From the NCBI GenBank assembly GCA_040756995.1, contig JBFLYK010000041.1, forward strand, positions 1-54,116: a DNA stretch of 54,116 nt, in the 5' to 3' direction. Below are positions 7,764-16,183 of the stretch, one piece after another. The notes beneath the pieces are model-generated. The model searched no databases and had not been told where the DNA came from. It worked only from the letters and a program-made list of their open reading frames with translations. How positions within the stretch are numbered: position 1 is the first letter of the stretch; each line of letters starts with the position of its first letter. The DNA comes from BP-133 sp040756995. Lineage in GTDB: Bacteria; Actinomycetota; Acidimicrobiia; IMCC26256; BP-133. Position numbers and translations under genes: made by a program.

Positions 7764-8485
7764 TGACTGTGACGGACGACAGATCGGCGTTCTACAAGAA
7801 CACCAACGTCGCCGGATACGAGGACGTGCCCTACGAGGAGAAGGAGCGGCTCATCGGCCTGGTGAAGGCCGACATGCGCTTCCCCGACTACCTGTACGGG
7901 TGCTACGAGTGCGGCATCTGCGTCGCCGCCTGTCCCTCGGCCCGCTTCTACGACTTCAGCCCGCGGCGGATCGCCCAGGCGGCCGCCCGCGACGACGTCG
8001 AGCTCATGTATCAGCAGATGCAGGAGGACGTCTGGGAATGCTCGCAGTGCTTCTCCTGTGTGCGGTGTCCCCGCGGTAACAACCCCGGCGGCATCATCAC
8101 CGTGCTGCGCGAGGTGGCCGTCAACGCCGGACTGGCCTCGGCGCGGGAAGCCCTGGAGGGCTACTCCCGGATCATCTACAAGATCATGTCGACCGGGACG
8201 CAGGTCTCGCCCGACATGCTCCAGCCCGACGCCTTCCCCGACTGGGGACCCGAGGTGAAGGACGTGTCCGACAACCTCGACATGTGGCGCCGGGCGCTTC
8301 CTCCGGAGACGCTCCACACCACCTCGACCGGTTGGGACGTCGACGAGAAGACCCTGCTCGAGCTGTATCTGATCTGGTTCCACACCGGCGCCCTCGACAT
8401 GATCGCCGAGGTCGACGAGGGGCTGCACATGATCCTCCAGGAAGTGATGGAGGAGCGGCTGGAGGACGCCGGCATCGAGGCGTAA
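7763..8485 (+). CDS. shdrC1: sHdrC1, iron-sulfur subunit of sulfur-oxidizing Hdr-like complex
   Basis: 240 residues. Two [4Fe-4S] cysteine groups: C47/C50/C53/C57 (CYECGICVAACP) and C93/C96/C99/C102 (CSQCFSCVRCP). The second group has two residues before its last cysteine where three are more usual in ferredoxins. The C-terminal half is helical with no cysteines. In methanogen Hdr the C subunit links the flavin of HdrA with HdrB; sHdr uses related subunits to oxidize protein-bound sulfur. It is coupled to dsrE by ATGA and followed by shdrB1 after 14 bp, the known C1-B1-A order. Confidence 0.92.
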   Translation: MTVTDDRSAFYKNTNVAGYEDVPYEEKERLIGLVKADMRFPDYLYGCYECGICVAACPSARFYDFSPRRIAQAAARDDVELMYQQMQEDVWECSQCFSCVRCPRGNNPGGIITVLREVAVNAGLASAREALEGYSRIIYKIMSTGTQVSPDMLQPDAFPDWGPEVKDVSDNLDMWRRALPPETLHTTSTGWDVDEKTLLELYLIWFHTGALDMIAEVDEGLHMILQEVMEERLEDAGIEA

Positions 8486-8499
8486 AGGAGACGACGGCC

Positions 8500-9687
8500 A
8501 TGCCCATTCCTGTCGAAGCCCTGCTGAAGAAGAAGGAGAGCTTCGACCGTGGGCCCCACGACCCGCGTTCGGAGGACTTCCACCACGAGCTGTTCGAGCT
8601 CGAGGAACAGGGCGAGTGGATCGTGCACCGCGCCCCGGATCCCGTCGTCGAGGTCGACACGAAGTACGGCAACAAGAAGAAGGTGCCCAAGGCGCACCTC
8701 TGGCACCACAAGTCGTGCGGCCAGTGCGGCCACATCCCCGGCTACTCGACGTCGATCTTCTGGGTCATGCGCAAGTTGGGTTACGACTACAACGACCCCC
8801 GCGACCAGACGTCGTGCACGGCCTGGAACTACTACGCCTCGGCGACATCCAACGCCGCGGCCCAGGCGGCGGTGGCCATGCGGAACTTCGCCGCCGCCTA
8901 CGAGACCGGCTACTTCCCGCTCATCCACTGCGGCACCTCCTACGGCCACTACAAGGAGGTGCGGGAGGAGCTGCTCCACCATCCCGAGCTGCGGACCCAG
9001 GTCCGCGACATCCTGGCCAAGCTCGGCAAGCCGATGGTGATGCCGGAGGAGATCGTCCACTACTCCGAGTGGTTCTACGCCCTGCGGCACGAGATCGCGG
9101 CCAAGCAGGTGCGCGACTTCTCGGGGATCGCCGCCACCGTCCACCCGGCCTGCCACTACTACAAGCTGGTGGAGGGCGACGCGATCTACGACGCCGACGT
9201 CTACGGCGGGCAACGCACGGCCATCGTCACCGGCGTGGCCGAAGCCCTCGGCGCCGAGGTGCGGACCTACTCGACGTGGTTCGACTGCTGCGGCTTCGGC
9301 TTCCGGCACATCCTGGTGCAGCGCGACTTCACCCGCAGCTTCGCCACGCTGCGCAAGATCGAGCGCATGAAAGAGGAGGCGGACCCCGACGTCGTCCTCA
9401 CCCACGACACCGGCTGCGTGACCACGCTCGACAAGAGCCAGTTCGCGGCCATGGCCCACGGGCGGAACGTGGGTGTGCCGGTCATGTCGGAGGCGCAGTT
9501 CGCCGCCCTGGCCATGGGAGCCCATCCCTACAAGGTGTGCCAGCTGCACTGGCACTCGGCCGACTACCGGCCGCTGCTGGAGAAGATGGGCATCGACTGG
9601 GAGGCGGCCTGGGCGGAGTTCCAGCAGGATCTCAAGCGTCTGGAGGCCGGCGACAAGCAGTACCTCACCTGGGACGACGTCGGCTAG
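8500..9687 (+). CDS. shdrB1: sHdrB1, CCG-domain subunit of sulfur-oxidizing Hdr-like complex
   Basis: 395 residues from ATG behind AAAGGAGA. Two cysteine-rich (CCG) domains are recognisable: C73/C76, C106 and C144 in the first half and C218, C263-C264 (FDCCGFGF) and C306 (DTGC) in the second. In HdrB such domains bind noncubane [4Fe-4S] clusters that cleave disulfides. The N-terminal 65 residues are polar and precede the first cysteine. Position and sequence fit sHdrB1, which with C1, A, H and B2 is thought to act on the sulfur carried by TusA and LbpA. Confidence 0.92.
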   Translation: MPIPVEALLKKKESFDRGPHDPRSEDFHHELFELEEQGEWIVHRAPDPVVEVDTKYGNKKKVPKAHLWHHKSCGQCGHIPGYSTSIFWVMRKLGYDYNDPRDQTSCTAWNYYASATSNAAAQAAVAMRNFAAAYETGYFPLIHCGTSYGHYKEVREELLHHPELRTQVRDILAKLGKPMVMPEEIVHYSEWFYALRHEIAAKQVRDFSGIAATVHPACHYYKLVEGDAIYDADVYGGQRTAIVTGVAEALGAEVRTYSTWFDCCGFGFRHILVQRDFTRSFATLRKIERMKEEADPDVVLTHDTGCVTTLDKSQFAAMAHGRNVGVPVMSEAQFAALAMGAHPYKVCQLHWHSADYRPLLEKMGIDWEAAWAEFQQDLKRLEAGDKQYLTWDDVG

Positions 9688-9727
9688 GGCCGCCGGCGTT
9701 CCCGGGGGACAACACAACGGGGGGGAC

Positions 9728-10783
9728 ATGTCTGAGACCATCGCGGTCATCGGAGGCGGCCCGGCCGGCCTTGAAGCGGCCCGGGGGGTCGCCGAGCTCG
9801 GGGGGTCGGTCGTGCTGATCGAGAAGGAGAGCTTCCTCGGCGGCACCCCGATCCGGGAGAACTACGCCGCCCTCACGCCGAACATGGAGCCGGCCGAGGT
9901 GGCCATGGGCCGGCTGATCGACGGAGTGCGGGAGTCGGGGGCCGAGATCCTGCTCGAGCACGAGGTGACCGGCTGCGAGGGTGAGGCGCCCGACTTCCGG
10001 CTGACCGTGAAGGGCGCCGGCGGCGAGCGGGTCGTCGAATGCGGCGGGATCATCGTCGCCACCGGGTTCGAGCACTTCGATCCCGGCCGGGAGACGCAGA
10101 TGTACGGCTACTACGAGCATCCCGACGTGCTCGCCCTGCAGGACCTCGAGGCCATGCTGAAGGAGCACAACGTCGTCCGACCCTCGACCGGGCTGCCGCC
10201 GGAGCGGATCTGCTTCGTGCAGTGCGTGGGCAGCCGTGACCGCCAGATCGGCAACGAGTACTGCTCCAAGGTCTGCTGCGGTGTCGCCTCCAAGGAGGCG
10301 ATCGAGGTCCGCCAGCAGCTGCCCGACTGCAAGGTCTTCATCTTCTACATCGACATGCGGATGTACGGCTACTGGGAGAACCAGATCTACTGGCCGGCCC
10401 AGGAGGAGCACCACGTCCAGTACGTGAAGGGCATCATCACCGAAGTCCTGAAGAAGGGTGACAAGCTTCTCGTGCGAGGCGAGGACACCACCATGGGCCG
10501 GCCGATGGAGGTCACCATGGACATGGTGATCCTCTCCGTCGGCATGGAACCGTCGGCCGGGACCCGGGCCATGTCACGCATCCTCGGGATCGAGCCCAAC
10601 AAGTACGGGTTCATCGACGTCGCCAATCCGCCGCTCGACACGGTCTCGACCAGCCGCCGGGGAATCTGGGCCTGCGGCGCGTCGCTGGGGCCGGCCGACC
10701 TCGAGGACTGCGCCTCCTCCGGCGGGGCGGCGGCCATGAAGGCGCTGGCCTTCCTCCGCCGCAAGGCCGTCCCGGTCGCCTAG
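9728..10783 (+). CDS. shdrA: sHdrA, FAD subunit of sulfur-oxidizing Hdr-like complex
   Basis: 351 residues, much shorter than methanogen HdrA but typical of sHdrA. The FAD motif VIGGGPAGLEAARG lies at 7-20. A cluster-binding segment FVQCVGSRD...YCSKVCCG has cysteines at 166, 179, 183 and 184, and a C-terminal flavin-contact region (GIWACGASLGPADLED) follows. It lacks the ferredoxin inserts seen in the QmoA of this window. As the flavoprotein core it collects electrons from the B/C subunits. The next gene begins 7 bp downstream. Confidence 0.92.
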   Translation: MSETIAVIGGGPAGLEAARGVAELGGSVVLIEKESFLGGTPIRENYAALTPNMEPAEVAMGRLIDGVRESGAEILLEHEVTGCEGEAPDFRLTVKGAGGERVVECGGIIVATGFEHFDPGRETQMYGYYEHPDVLALQDLEAMLKEHNVVRPSTGLPPERICFVQCVGSRDRQIGNEYCSKVCCGVASKEAIEVRQQLPDCKVFIFYIDMRMYGYWENQIYWPAQEEHHVQYVKGIITEVLKKGDKLLVRGEDTTMGRPMEVTMDMVILSVGMEPSAGTRAMSRILGIEPNKYGFIDVANPPLDTVSTSRRGIWACGASLGPADLEDCASSGGAAAMKALAFLRRKAVPVA

Positions 10784-10790
10784 GGAGCCG

Positions 10791-11528
10791 ATGATGGGCG
10801 GCCAGGTCGTCGACACCCAGAGCGCCGAGGAGTTCATGCGGGAGACCCTGGAGAAGGTCTCCCGCGACGAGCTCATCACCGTGTCCGCGCTCCTCGACGC
10901 CAAAGCCGCCGGGTTCAACGCCCTGCTCGGCACGCCGGGGCAGGCCCGGACGCTGGACCGCGACGACCTGCGGCGGGTGCTGCGGAGCATCTTCGCCACC
11001 CGCCGCAAAGCCGACGCCATCCTCGAGGATGTCGGGCCGGCCCGGCTCGGAGCGGCCATCGACGAGCTGCTGCACGGCCCGGGCGTCATCACCGAGCGCT
11101 TCGTCGCCTTCGACCGCGTCCTGCGGGGCCATCCCGAACCGGGTTTCGACCTGCCGTCGGAGCTGCTCCACTTCACCGCCCCCGACCGGTGGTGGCTGTG
11201 GACCCGCTGGATGTGGGACCCGCGGGCCGGGACCGGCGCGCTGCCGCTGGTCACCACCGAGGACTTCGATCTCGACGCCGACGATCGCGGTGAGAGCTAC
11301 CTCCGGGTGGGCGAGGCGATGGCCTTCGTCAACGAGACCGGGAAGGCGGTCGGGTTCACCGATCTCGGCTCGGGGCTGTTCGGTGCCGACGTCTTCCTCG
11401 CCTGCGTCTACTCCGTCTACATGTACACGGTGCTCCGGCTGCGGATGACCCAGGAGTTCAACCGCATCGTGCCCGAGCTCCCGGATCTGGTGCGACGCCT
11501 GCTCGGCGTCTATCGACCGGAGGTTTAG
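10791..11528 (+). CDS. sHdrH-like conserved protein of the shdr cluster
   Basis: 245 residues with two adjacent ATG codons at the start and TAGGGAGCCG upstream. There is no cysteine cluster and no recognised cofactor motif. It is mostly helical, with a Trp-rich patch near the middle (RWWLWTRWMWD) and a hydrophobic stretch near residues 205-225. In shdr clusters a conserved hypothetical gene (Hyp/sHdrH) sits between shdrA and shdrC2/B2, and this gene occupies that place. The identification rests mainly on position. Its role is not established. Confidence 0.75.
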   Translation: MMGGQVVDTQSAEEFMRETLEKVSRDELITVSALLDAKAAGFNALLGTPGQARTLDRDDLRRVLRSIFATRRKADAILEDVGPARLGAAIDELLHGPGVITERFVAFDRVLRGHPEPGFDLPSELLHFTAPDRWWLWTRWMWDPRAGTGALPLVTTEDFDLDADDRGESYLRVGEAMAFVNETGKAVGFTDLGSGLFGADVFLACVYSVYMYTVLRLRMTQEFNRIVPELPDLVRRLLGVYRPEV

Positions 11529-11535
11529 AGAACCG

Positions 11536-12858
11536 ATGCCTGTCGGAGGCCACAAGCAGTATCCCGCTCCCATCGAGCACGAGGTCGCCGTCGTCGAGTC
11601 GACGATCTCCGGCCGGTCCTGGGAGCTGTCGGGCATGTGGAACCGGATGTTCGAGCAGCGGGTCATCTGGGACTACGACACGGCCGGCTTCGAGAAGATC
11701 GGCGCCCTGCCCGGCGGCGAGTCGCTCGAGTGGTGCTACGGCTGCGGCAAGTGCGTCCCCGTCTGCCCGGTCGACCTCGTCGGCGAGTACGGGCCCCGCA
11801 AGATCCACCGCAAGGTCCAGACCGGCACCGATCTGTTCCACGATCCCGATCTGTGGCTGTGCACCACCTGCATGAACTGCCTCCGGGTCTGCCCGAAGGA
11901 AGTCGACATGATCAAGATCATGCCGGCGGTGCGGGAAGTGGCGGTGGGCGAGGGCGACGTTCCGGCCGAGCTGCAGGACGTGTTCGAGAAGACGTTCCGC
12001 TACGGCAACTGCCTGGGCGAGAACGCCCGGCGGCGCCACGCCTGGACGAAGACGGCCGGCGTGCCGGTGCGGGTGCTGTCGGCCTCCGACCCCGGCCCGG
12101 TGGACGTGCTCGTCTGGGTGGAGGACTACTGGAGCTACCACCCCCGCGGCCAGGACGCCGCCCGGGCCTTCGCCCGGGTGGCCACCGCCCTGGGCGTGGA
12201 CTGGGCGATCGTCGGCCCGGAGGAGAAGACGGTCGCCGACTCGCAGCGGCTGGCCGGGGAGAAGGGGCTCTTCGAAGCGATGATGGAGGACGTCGTCGCC
12301 ACGCTGGTCAAGTACCAGTTCAACCGGATCGTCACCCCCGATCCCCACGCCTACAACGCCTTCACCAAGATCTATCCACAGTACGGCCACACCTATGAAG
12401 TGCTGCACTACACGCAGCTGCTGGCGCCGCTCATGGACCGGGCCTCCTTCGTCAAGGACGTCAACCTCGACGTCACCTTCCACGACCCCTGCTACCTGGG
12501 CCGCCACGGCGGCGAGTACGACGCCCCCCGGGTGCTGCTGAAGGCCATCCCCGGACTGAACCTGGTGGAGATGGAGCGGTCCCGGGAGAACGGCTACTGC
12601 TGCGGCGGGGGCGGCGGCGGCATGTGGCTCGACGGGTTCACCGCCAACCACACCCGGGAGCGGCTCTCGGAACGGCGGGTCCGGGAGGCGGCCCAGACCG
12701 GCGCGGCGGCACTGGCCGTGTGCTGCCCCTACGAGGTCTCGCGCTTCGAGGACGGCGCCAAGTCGACCGGGAACGACGCCCTGCGGGTGCCCGACATCAT
12801 CGAGCTGCTCGACGAGGCGATGGGGCTCGCCCCGACCAGCGCCGCCGGCAGTGCCTGA
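11536..12858 (+). CDS. shdrB2: sHdrB2-type protein with HdrC-like ferredoxin domain (C2/B2 in one chain)
   Basis: 440 residues. The N-terminal part has two [4Fe-4S] groups (C67/C70/C73/C77 and C109/C112/C115/C119). The C-terminal part has one complete CCG domain: C319 (FHDPCYLGR), C355-C356 (YCCGGGGGGMW) and C396-C397. This is the HdrD-like C+B architecture in a single chain where many shdr clusters are described with shdrC2 and shdrB2. The same layout and many conserved positions recur in the C-terminal half of the EMO-type protein at 21946-24192, so the two are paralogues. Its last bases overlap the next gene. Confidence 0.88.
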   Translation: MPVGGHKQYPAPIEHEVAVVESTISGRSWELSGMWNRMFEQRVIWDYDTAGFEKIGALPGGESLEWCYGCGKCVPVCPVDLVGEYGPRKIHRKVQTGTDLFHDPDLWLCTTCMNCLRVCPKEVDMIKIMPAVREVAVGEGDVPAELQDVFEKTFRYGNCLGENARRRHAWTKTAGVPVRVLSASDPGPVDVLVWVEDYWSYHPRGQDAARAFARVATALGVDWAIVGPEEKTVADSQRLAGEKGLFEAMMEDVVATLVKYQFNRIVTPDPHAYNAFTKIYPQYGHTYEVLHYTQLLAPLMDRASFVKDVNLDVTFHDPCYLGRHGGEYDAPRVLLKAIPGLNLVEMERSRENGYCCGGGGGGMWLDGFTANHTRERLSERRVREAAQTGAAALAVCCPYEVSRFEDGAKSTGNDALRVPDIIELLDEAMGLAPTSAAGSA

Positions 12859-13666
12859 CCTGCGCGTCATCGACTTCGGGCGGGTGTCCGCCCTGCGCTC
12901 CCAGACGTTGTGGCACGCGCTGGCCTACGGCGTCTCCGCCGGCGAGCCGCCGACGCTGTCGTTCATGCGGCCGTCGCGGCCCTACGTCGGGCTCGGGTTC
13001 CACCGCCGGCTGGAGGAGGCCGACCTCGACGCCTGCCGGGAACGGGGGCTGCCCGTCTTCCGCCGGATGGTGGGCGGCGGCGTCGTCTACCTCGACCAGC
13101 ACCAGCAGTTCTTCCAGATCTGTCTTCCGGCGGCGGCCGTTTCGAAGAACCGCCGGCTGGCGCTTCGGGAACTGCTGTCGCCGGCGGTCACCGCCTTCCG
13201 GGCGGCCGGCGTGCCGGCGGACCTCGACGACGAAGGCGAGATCGTGGTGGGCGAGGCGAAGATCTGCGGCCACGGCGCGGCGCAGATCGACGACGCCGTG
13301 GTCGTGGTCGGCAACCTCATCGAGCGGTTCGATCACGCCGCCGCCGCCCGCGTCCTCTCCCTGCCTGACGGCCTGCGGGCGGAGGTGATCCGGCTGATGG
13401 AACGGTACGTGCGGGCCACCCCCGCCGATGCGGCCGCCTTCCGGGCCGCGGCCATCGCCGCCTACGGCGAGGCCCTCGGGTTGGAGCCCGTGCCGGGGAG
13501 TCTGTCGCCCTACGAGCGGACGCGGTTGTTCGAACTCGACGAGCAGTTCCGGTCGCCGGACTGGCTCCGCGGGCCCCTGCGGCCGGCTCCGCCGTGCCCG
13601 CAGGTCAAGATCCGGGCCGGCGTCTACGTCGACTGGACGGTTGAGCCGAAGGGGAAAGCGTCGTGA
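12851..13666 (+). CDS. Lipoate-protein ligase A-like protein (short form)
   Basis: 271 residues from GTG, overlapping the previous stop. The BPL/LplA fold is recognisable from FRRMVGGGVVY (about 70-80), the lysine motif GEAKICGHG with K137, and a VGNLIERFD strand. The sequence is divergent from classical LplA, with GEAK replacing the usual NDxxxxGRKI region. It may be a specialised ligase or transferase for the LbpA proteins, or a regulatory homologue. It directly precedes lbpA-1 with a GTGA overlap, which supports a function on that substrate. A second, more canonical ligase lies 1.4 kb downstream. Confidence 0.82.
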   Translation: MPDLRVIDFGRVSALRSQTLWHALAYGVSAGEPPTLSFMRPSRPYVGLGFHRRLEEADLDACRERGLPVFRRMVGGGVVYLDQHQQFFQICLPAAAVSKNRRLALRELLSPAVTAFRAAGVPADLDDEGEIVVGEAKICGHGAAQIDDAVVVVGNLIERFDHAAAARVLSLPDGLRAEVIRLMERYVRATPADAAAFRAAAIAAYGEALGLEPVPGSLSPYERTRLFELDEQFRSPDWLRGPLRPAPPCPQVKIRAGVYVDWTVEPKGKAS

Positions 13667-14118
13667 GCGAGATCGTGGAAATTGCCGGGTTCGCGGTGGC
13701 GCTCGACCGGGCCTACGACCCGGCCGGCCACTTCTGGGTCTTCGTCCTCTCCGGCGACCGGGTGCGGATCGGGCTTGACGCGCTCGGGGTGGAGACCAGC
13801 GGCACCATTGCCCAGCTCGCCTTTCTCCCCGTCGGTGAGCACCTCAAGCGCGGTGAGCCCTTCGGCAGTCTGGAGGCGGCCAAGTTCGTCGGCCCGCTCA
13901 GCAGTCCGCTGTCGGGCACGGTCGTGGCCACCAACGACGCCGTCGTCGCCGACCCGGCGCTGGTCGAGCGCGATCCCTACGGCGCCGGGTGGTTGATCGA
14001 GCTCGATCTCGCCGACCCCGGTGAGCTCGGCGACCTGATCTCCGGCGCCGAGGTCGTCCCGGCCTGGTTCGAGGGCGAGGTCGAGGACTACCGGATGAAG
14101 GGGGTGCTGGCCGAGTGA
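13663..14118 (+). CDS. lbpA: Lipoate-binding protein LbpA (paralogue 1, divergent)
   Basis: 151 residues, GcvH-like lipoyl domain. The predicted lipoyl lysine is K74 in GSLEAAKFVGP. The motif differs from the ESxKWVGP form of the other two copies and from the ESVK of glycine-cleavage GcvH. The DPYGAGWLIEL motif near 104-114 is typical of GcvH/LbpA. In the sHdr pathway the lipoyl arm of LbpA is thought to carry the sulfur atom being oxidized. It has a GTG start overlapping the upstream stop and a GTG overlap with lipS1. It lacks the C-terminal EGIRC of the other two. Confidence 0.88.
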   Translation: MSEIVEIAGFAVALDRAYDPAGHFWVFVLSGDRVRIGLDALGVETSGTIAQLAFLPVGEHLKRGEPFGSLEAAKFVGPLSSPLSGTVVATNDAVVADPALVERDPYGAGWLIELDLADPGELGDLISGAEVVPAWFEGEVEDYRMKGVLAE

Positions 14119-15068
14119 CCGCCCCGACGGGTGCGCCCACGGCCGGCTTCGCCCTCCGGCAGGCGAACTTCGCCGACACCATCGAGTTCTACGCCCCCGG
14201 GCTCAAGCGGTGGGAGACGCCGGAGTGGAAACCGTCCAACCCCCGCCGCTTCCTGCCCGTCTCGGTGACCGGATCGGCCTGCGCCCTGTCCTGCGATCAC
14301 TGCCAGGCCAAAGTCCTGGAAGGGATGATCTCCGTCAAGGCGGGAGAGGATCTCTTCGATCTCGCCGCGTCGCTCAAAGCGCGGGGCAGCGAAGGGTTGC
14401 TGGTCTCCGGCGGTTCCACCCGCGCCGGCGGCGTTCCGATGCTCGGCCACCTCCGCCACGTCCCCCGCATCAGGGACGAGCTGGGCATGAAGGTCATCAC
14501 CCACTCCGGGGTGGTGTCGCCCGAGCTGGCCCAGGGTCTGGCCGACGCCGGCGTCGACGGCGTGATGCTCGACATCATCGGCGCCGACGAGACGATCCAC
14601 GACGTCTACCACCTCGACCTGACGACCGCCGACTTCGAACGGTCGCTGGCTCTGCTGGCGGAACGGGGGCTGCGGATCATCCCCCACATCGTCTGCGGTC
14701 TCCACTACGGCCGCTTCCTCGGCGAGCACCGGGCCCTGGAGATGATCACCCGCTATCCGGTGTCGACCCTCATCGTCGTGGTGCTCGTGCCGCTGGTCGG
14801 CACTCCAATGGCCCACCTCCCTCCACCGCCGGTGGAGGACGTCGTCGCGTTCTTCGCCGAAGCCCGAGCCGCCATGCCGACCACCAAGGTGAACCTCGGC
14901 TGCGCCCGCCCCCTGGGCCCGATGAAGCGGGAGCTGGACGAAGCGGCCATCGACCATGGCCTGAACGGCATCGCCTATCCGGCCGACGGCGCGATCGCCT
15001 ACGCCGTCAGCCGGGGTCTCGAACCGAAGCTCTACGAGTACTGCTGCTCCCTGACGTGGACGGACTGA
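14115..15068 (+). CDS. lipS1: LipS1, radical SAM lipoate synthase subunit
   Basis: 317 residues. The radical SAM cluster motif CxxxCxxC is at C56/C60/C63 (CALSCDHC), followed by SGGSTRAGGVPM, a GGE-like SAM-contact segment. LipS1 and LipS2 together insert sulfur at C8 and C6 of the octanoyl chain bound to the carrier protein, replacing LipA. The GTG start overlaps the lbpA stop and the TGA overlaps the next ATG. The presence of both LipS proteins next to LbpA fits the lipoate assembly route known from sHdr organisms. Confidence 0.88.
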   Translation: MTAPTGAPTAGFALRQANFADTIEFYAPGLKRWETPEWKPSNPRRFLPVSVTGSACALSCDHCQAKVLEGMISVKAGEDLFDLAASLKARGSEGLLVSGGSTRAGGVPMLGHLRHVPRIRDELGMKVITHSGVVSPELAQGLADAGVDGVMLDIIGADETIHDVYHLDLTTADFERSLALLAERGLRIIPHIVCGLHYGRFLGEHRALEMITRYPVSTLIVVVLVPLVGTPMAHLPPPPVEDVVAFFAEARAAMPTTKVNLGCARPLGPMKRELDEAAIDHGLNGIAYPADGAIAYAVSRGLEPKLYEYCCSLTWTD

Positions 15069-16183
15069 TGAACGACTCCTGGAGACTCCTGACCCACGAC
15101 GGCGTGGAGGCGGCCGCCGGGCTGGCCCTCGACGAGGCCATGCTGGCCGGCTACGCCCGCGACGCCGACCCGGGCTGGGCGCCGACGTTGCGGCTCTACA
15201 CCTACCGCAGCCACTGCGCCCTCGTCGGCCGTTACCAGCACCTCGACGCCGAGGTCGACCTCGAGGCCTGCCGCCGCACCGGCACCGCCTTCTCCCGCCG
15301 GCCGACCGGCGGGGGCGCCATCGTGATGGGCGCCGGCCAGCTCGGTGTGGCGGTGGCCACCCGGGCGCCCACCGATCAGAACCCGCGGGCGCTGCTGGCC
15401 CGTTACGCCGAAGGGATCGTCGCCGGTCTGGCCGAGCTCGGGATCAAGGCGACGTTCGCCGGCAAGAACGACCTGTCGGTCGCCGGCCGCAAGATCGCTG
15501 GCCTCGGCCTGTACCTGGACCCGGGCGGCGGGCTGCTGTTCCACTCGTCGGTCCTCGCCGACCTCGACATCCCGTTCATGCTCGAGGTCCTCAACATCCC
15601 GGCGGCGAAACTGGGCGACAAGGCGGTGGCGGCGGTGGCCGAGCGGATCACCACGGTCAGCCGGGAGACGGGGCGCACCGTCGGCGGCGCCGACATCCGT
15701 GACGCCATCGCCACCGGGTTCGCCAAGGCGCTGGGGATCGAGCTCTCGGCCGGCGGCGAGACGCCGGCCGAACTGAACCGGGCGGCGGTGCTCGAAGCCG
15801 AGCGCTACGGGAACGAGGCGTGGTGCCATGAGCACAGCCCCCAACCCGACGCCACCGCCACTTCGGTGTTCAAGACTCCGGAGGGGCTGGTGCGCTGCTA
15901 CCTGGCCCTGCACGGCCCGACGATCAAGAGCGCGCTGTTCGCCGGGGACTTCAACGCCGTTCCCGAACCGCTGGCCCGCTTCGAGGCGTCGCTCCGCTGG
16001 GCCCGGCTCGAGGAGGCCACGCTGGAGAAGCTGGCCGCGGCGTCCTGCCCCGACGGCACCGGCCTCGGCGTTCCGCCCTCGGAGCTCGTCAAGGCGGTGC
16101 TGGCGGCCGGGGAACGCGCCGTGGCGCCGGCTGCGCCGGTCCGCCCGTCCGGCTCCTGCTACTTCCCGGAGGACGCCGCATGA
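15068..16183 (+). CDS. Lipoate-protein ligase (LplA-type with C-terminal accessory domain)
   Basis: 371 residues. The ligase domain (1-250) shows the substrate-binding RRPTGGGAIVMG (77-88) and KNDLSVAGRKIAGLG with catalytic K142. The C-terminal part (about 255-350) resembles the LplB-like accessory domain needed for activation of lipoate or octanoate to the AMP ester. Together this fits the sLpl(AB) ligase of the sHdr-associated lipoate pathway. It charges LbpA so that LipS1/LipS2 can act. It is translationally coupled on both sides (TGATG before, ATGA after). Confidence 0.87.
   Translation: MNDSWRLLTHDGVEAAAGLALDEAMLAGYARDADPGWAPTLRLYTYRSHCALVGRYQHLDAEVDLEACRRTGTAFSRRPTGGGAIVMGAGQLGVAVATRAPTDQNPRALLARYAEGIVAGLAELGIKATFAGKNDLSVAGRKIAGLGLYLDPGGGLLFHSSVLADLDIPFMLEVLNIPAAKLGDKAVAAVAERITTVSRETGRTVGGADIRDAIATGFAKALGIELSAGGETPAELNRAAVLEAERYGNEAWCHEHSPQPDATATSVFKTPEGLVRCYLALHGPTIKSALFAGDFNAVPEPLARFEASLRWARLEEATLEKLAAASCPDGTGLGVPPSELVKAVLAAGERAVAPAAPVRPSGSCYFPEDAA

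Noticed and set aside
14210..16183. 657-codon frame ending with the lipoate ligase
   Set aside because: The first part runs out of frame through lipS1; the ligase starts at 15068.
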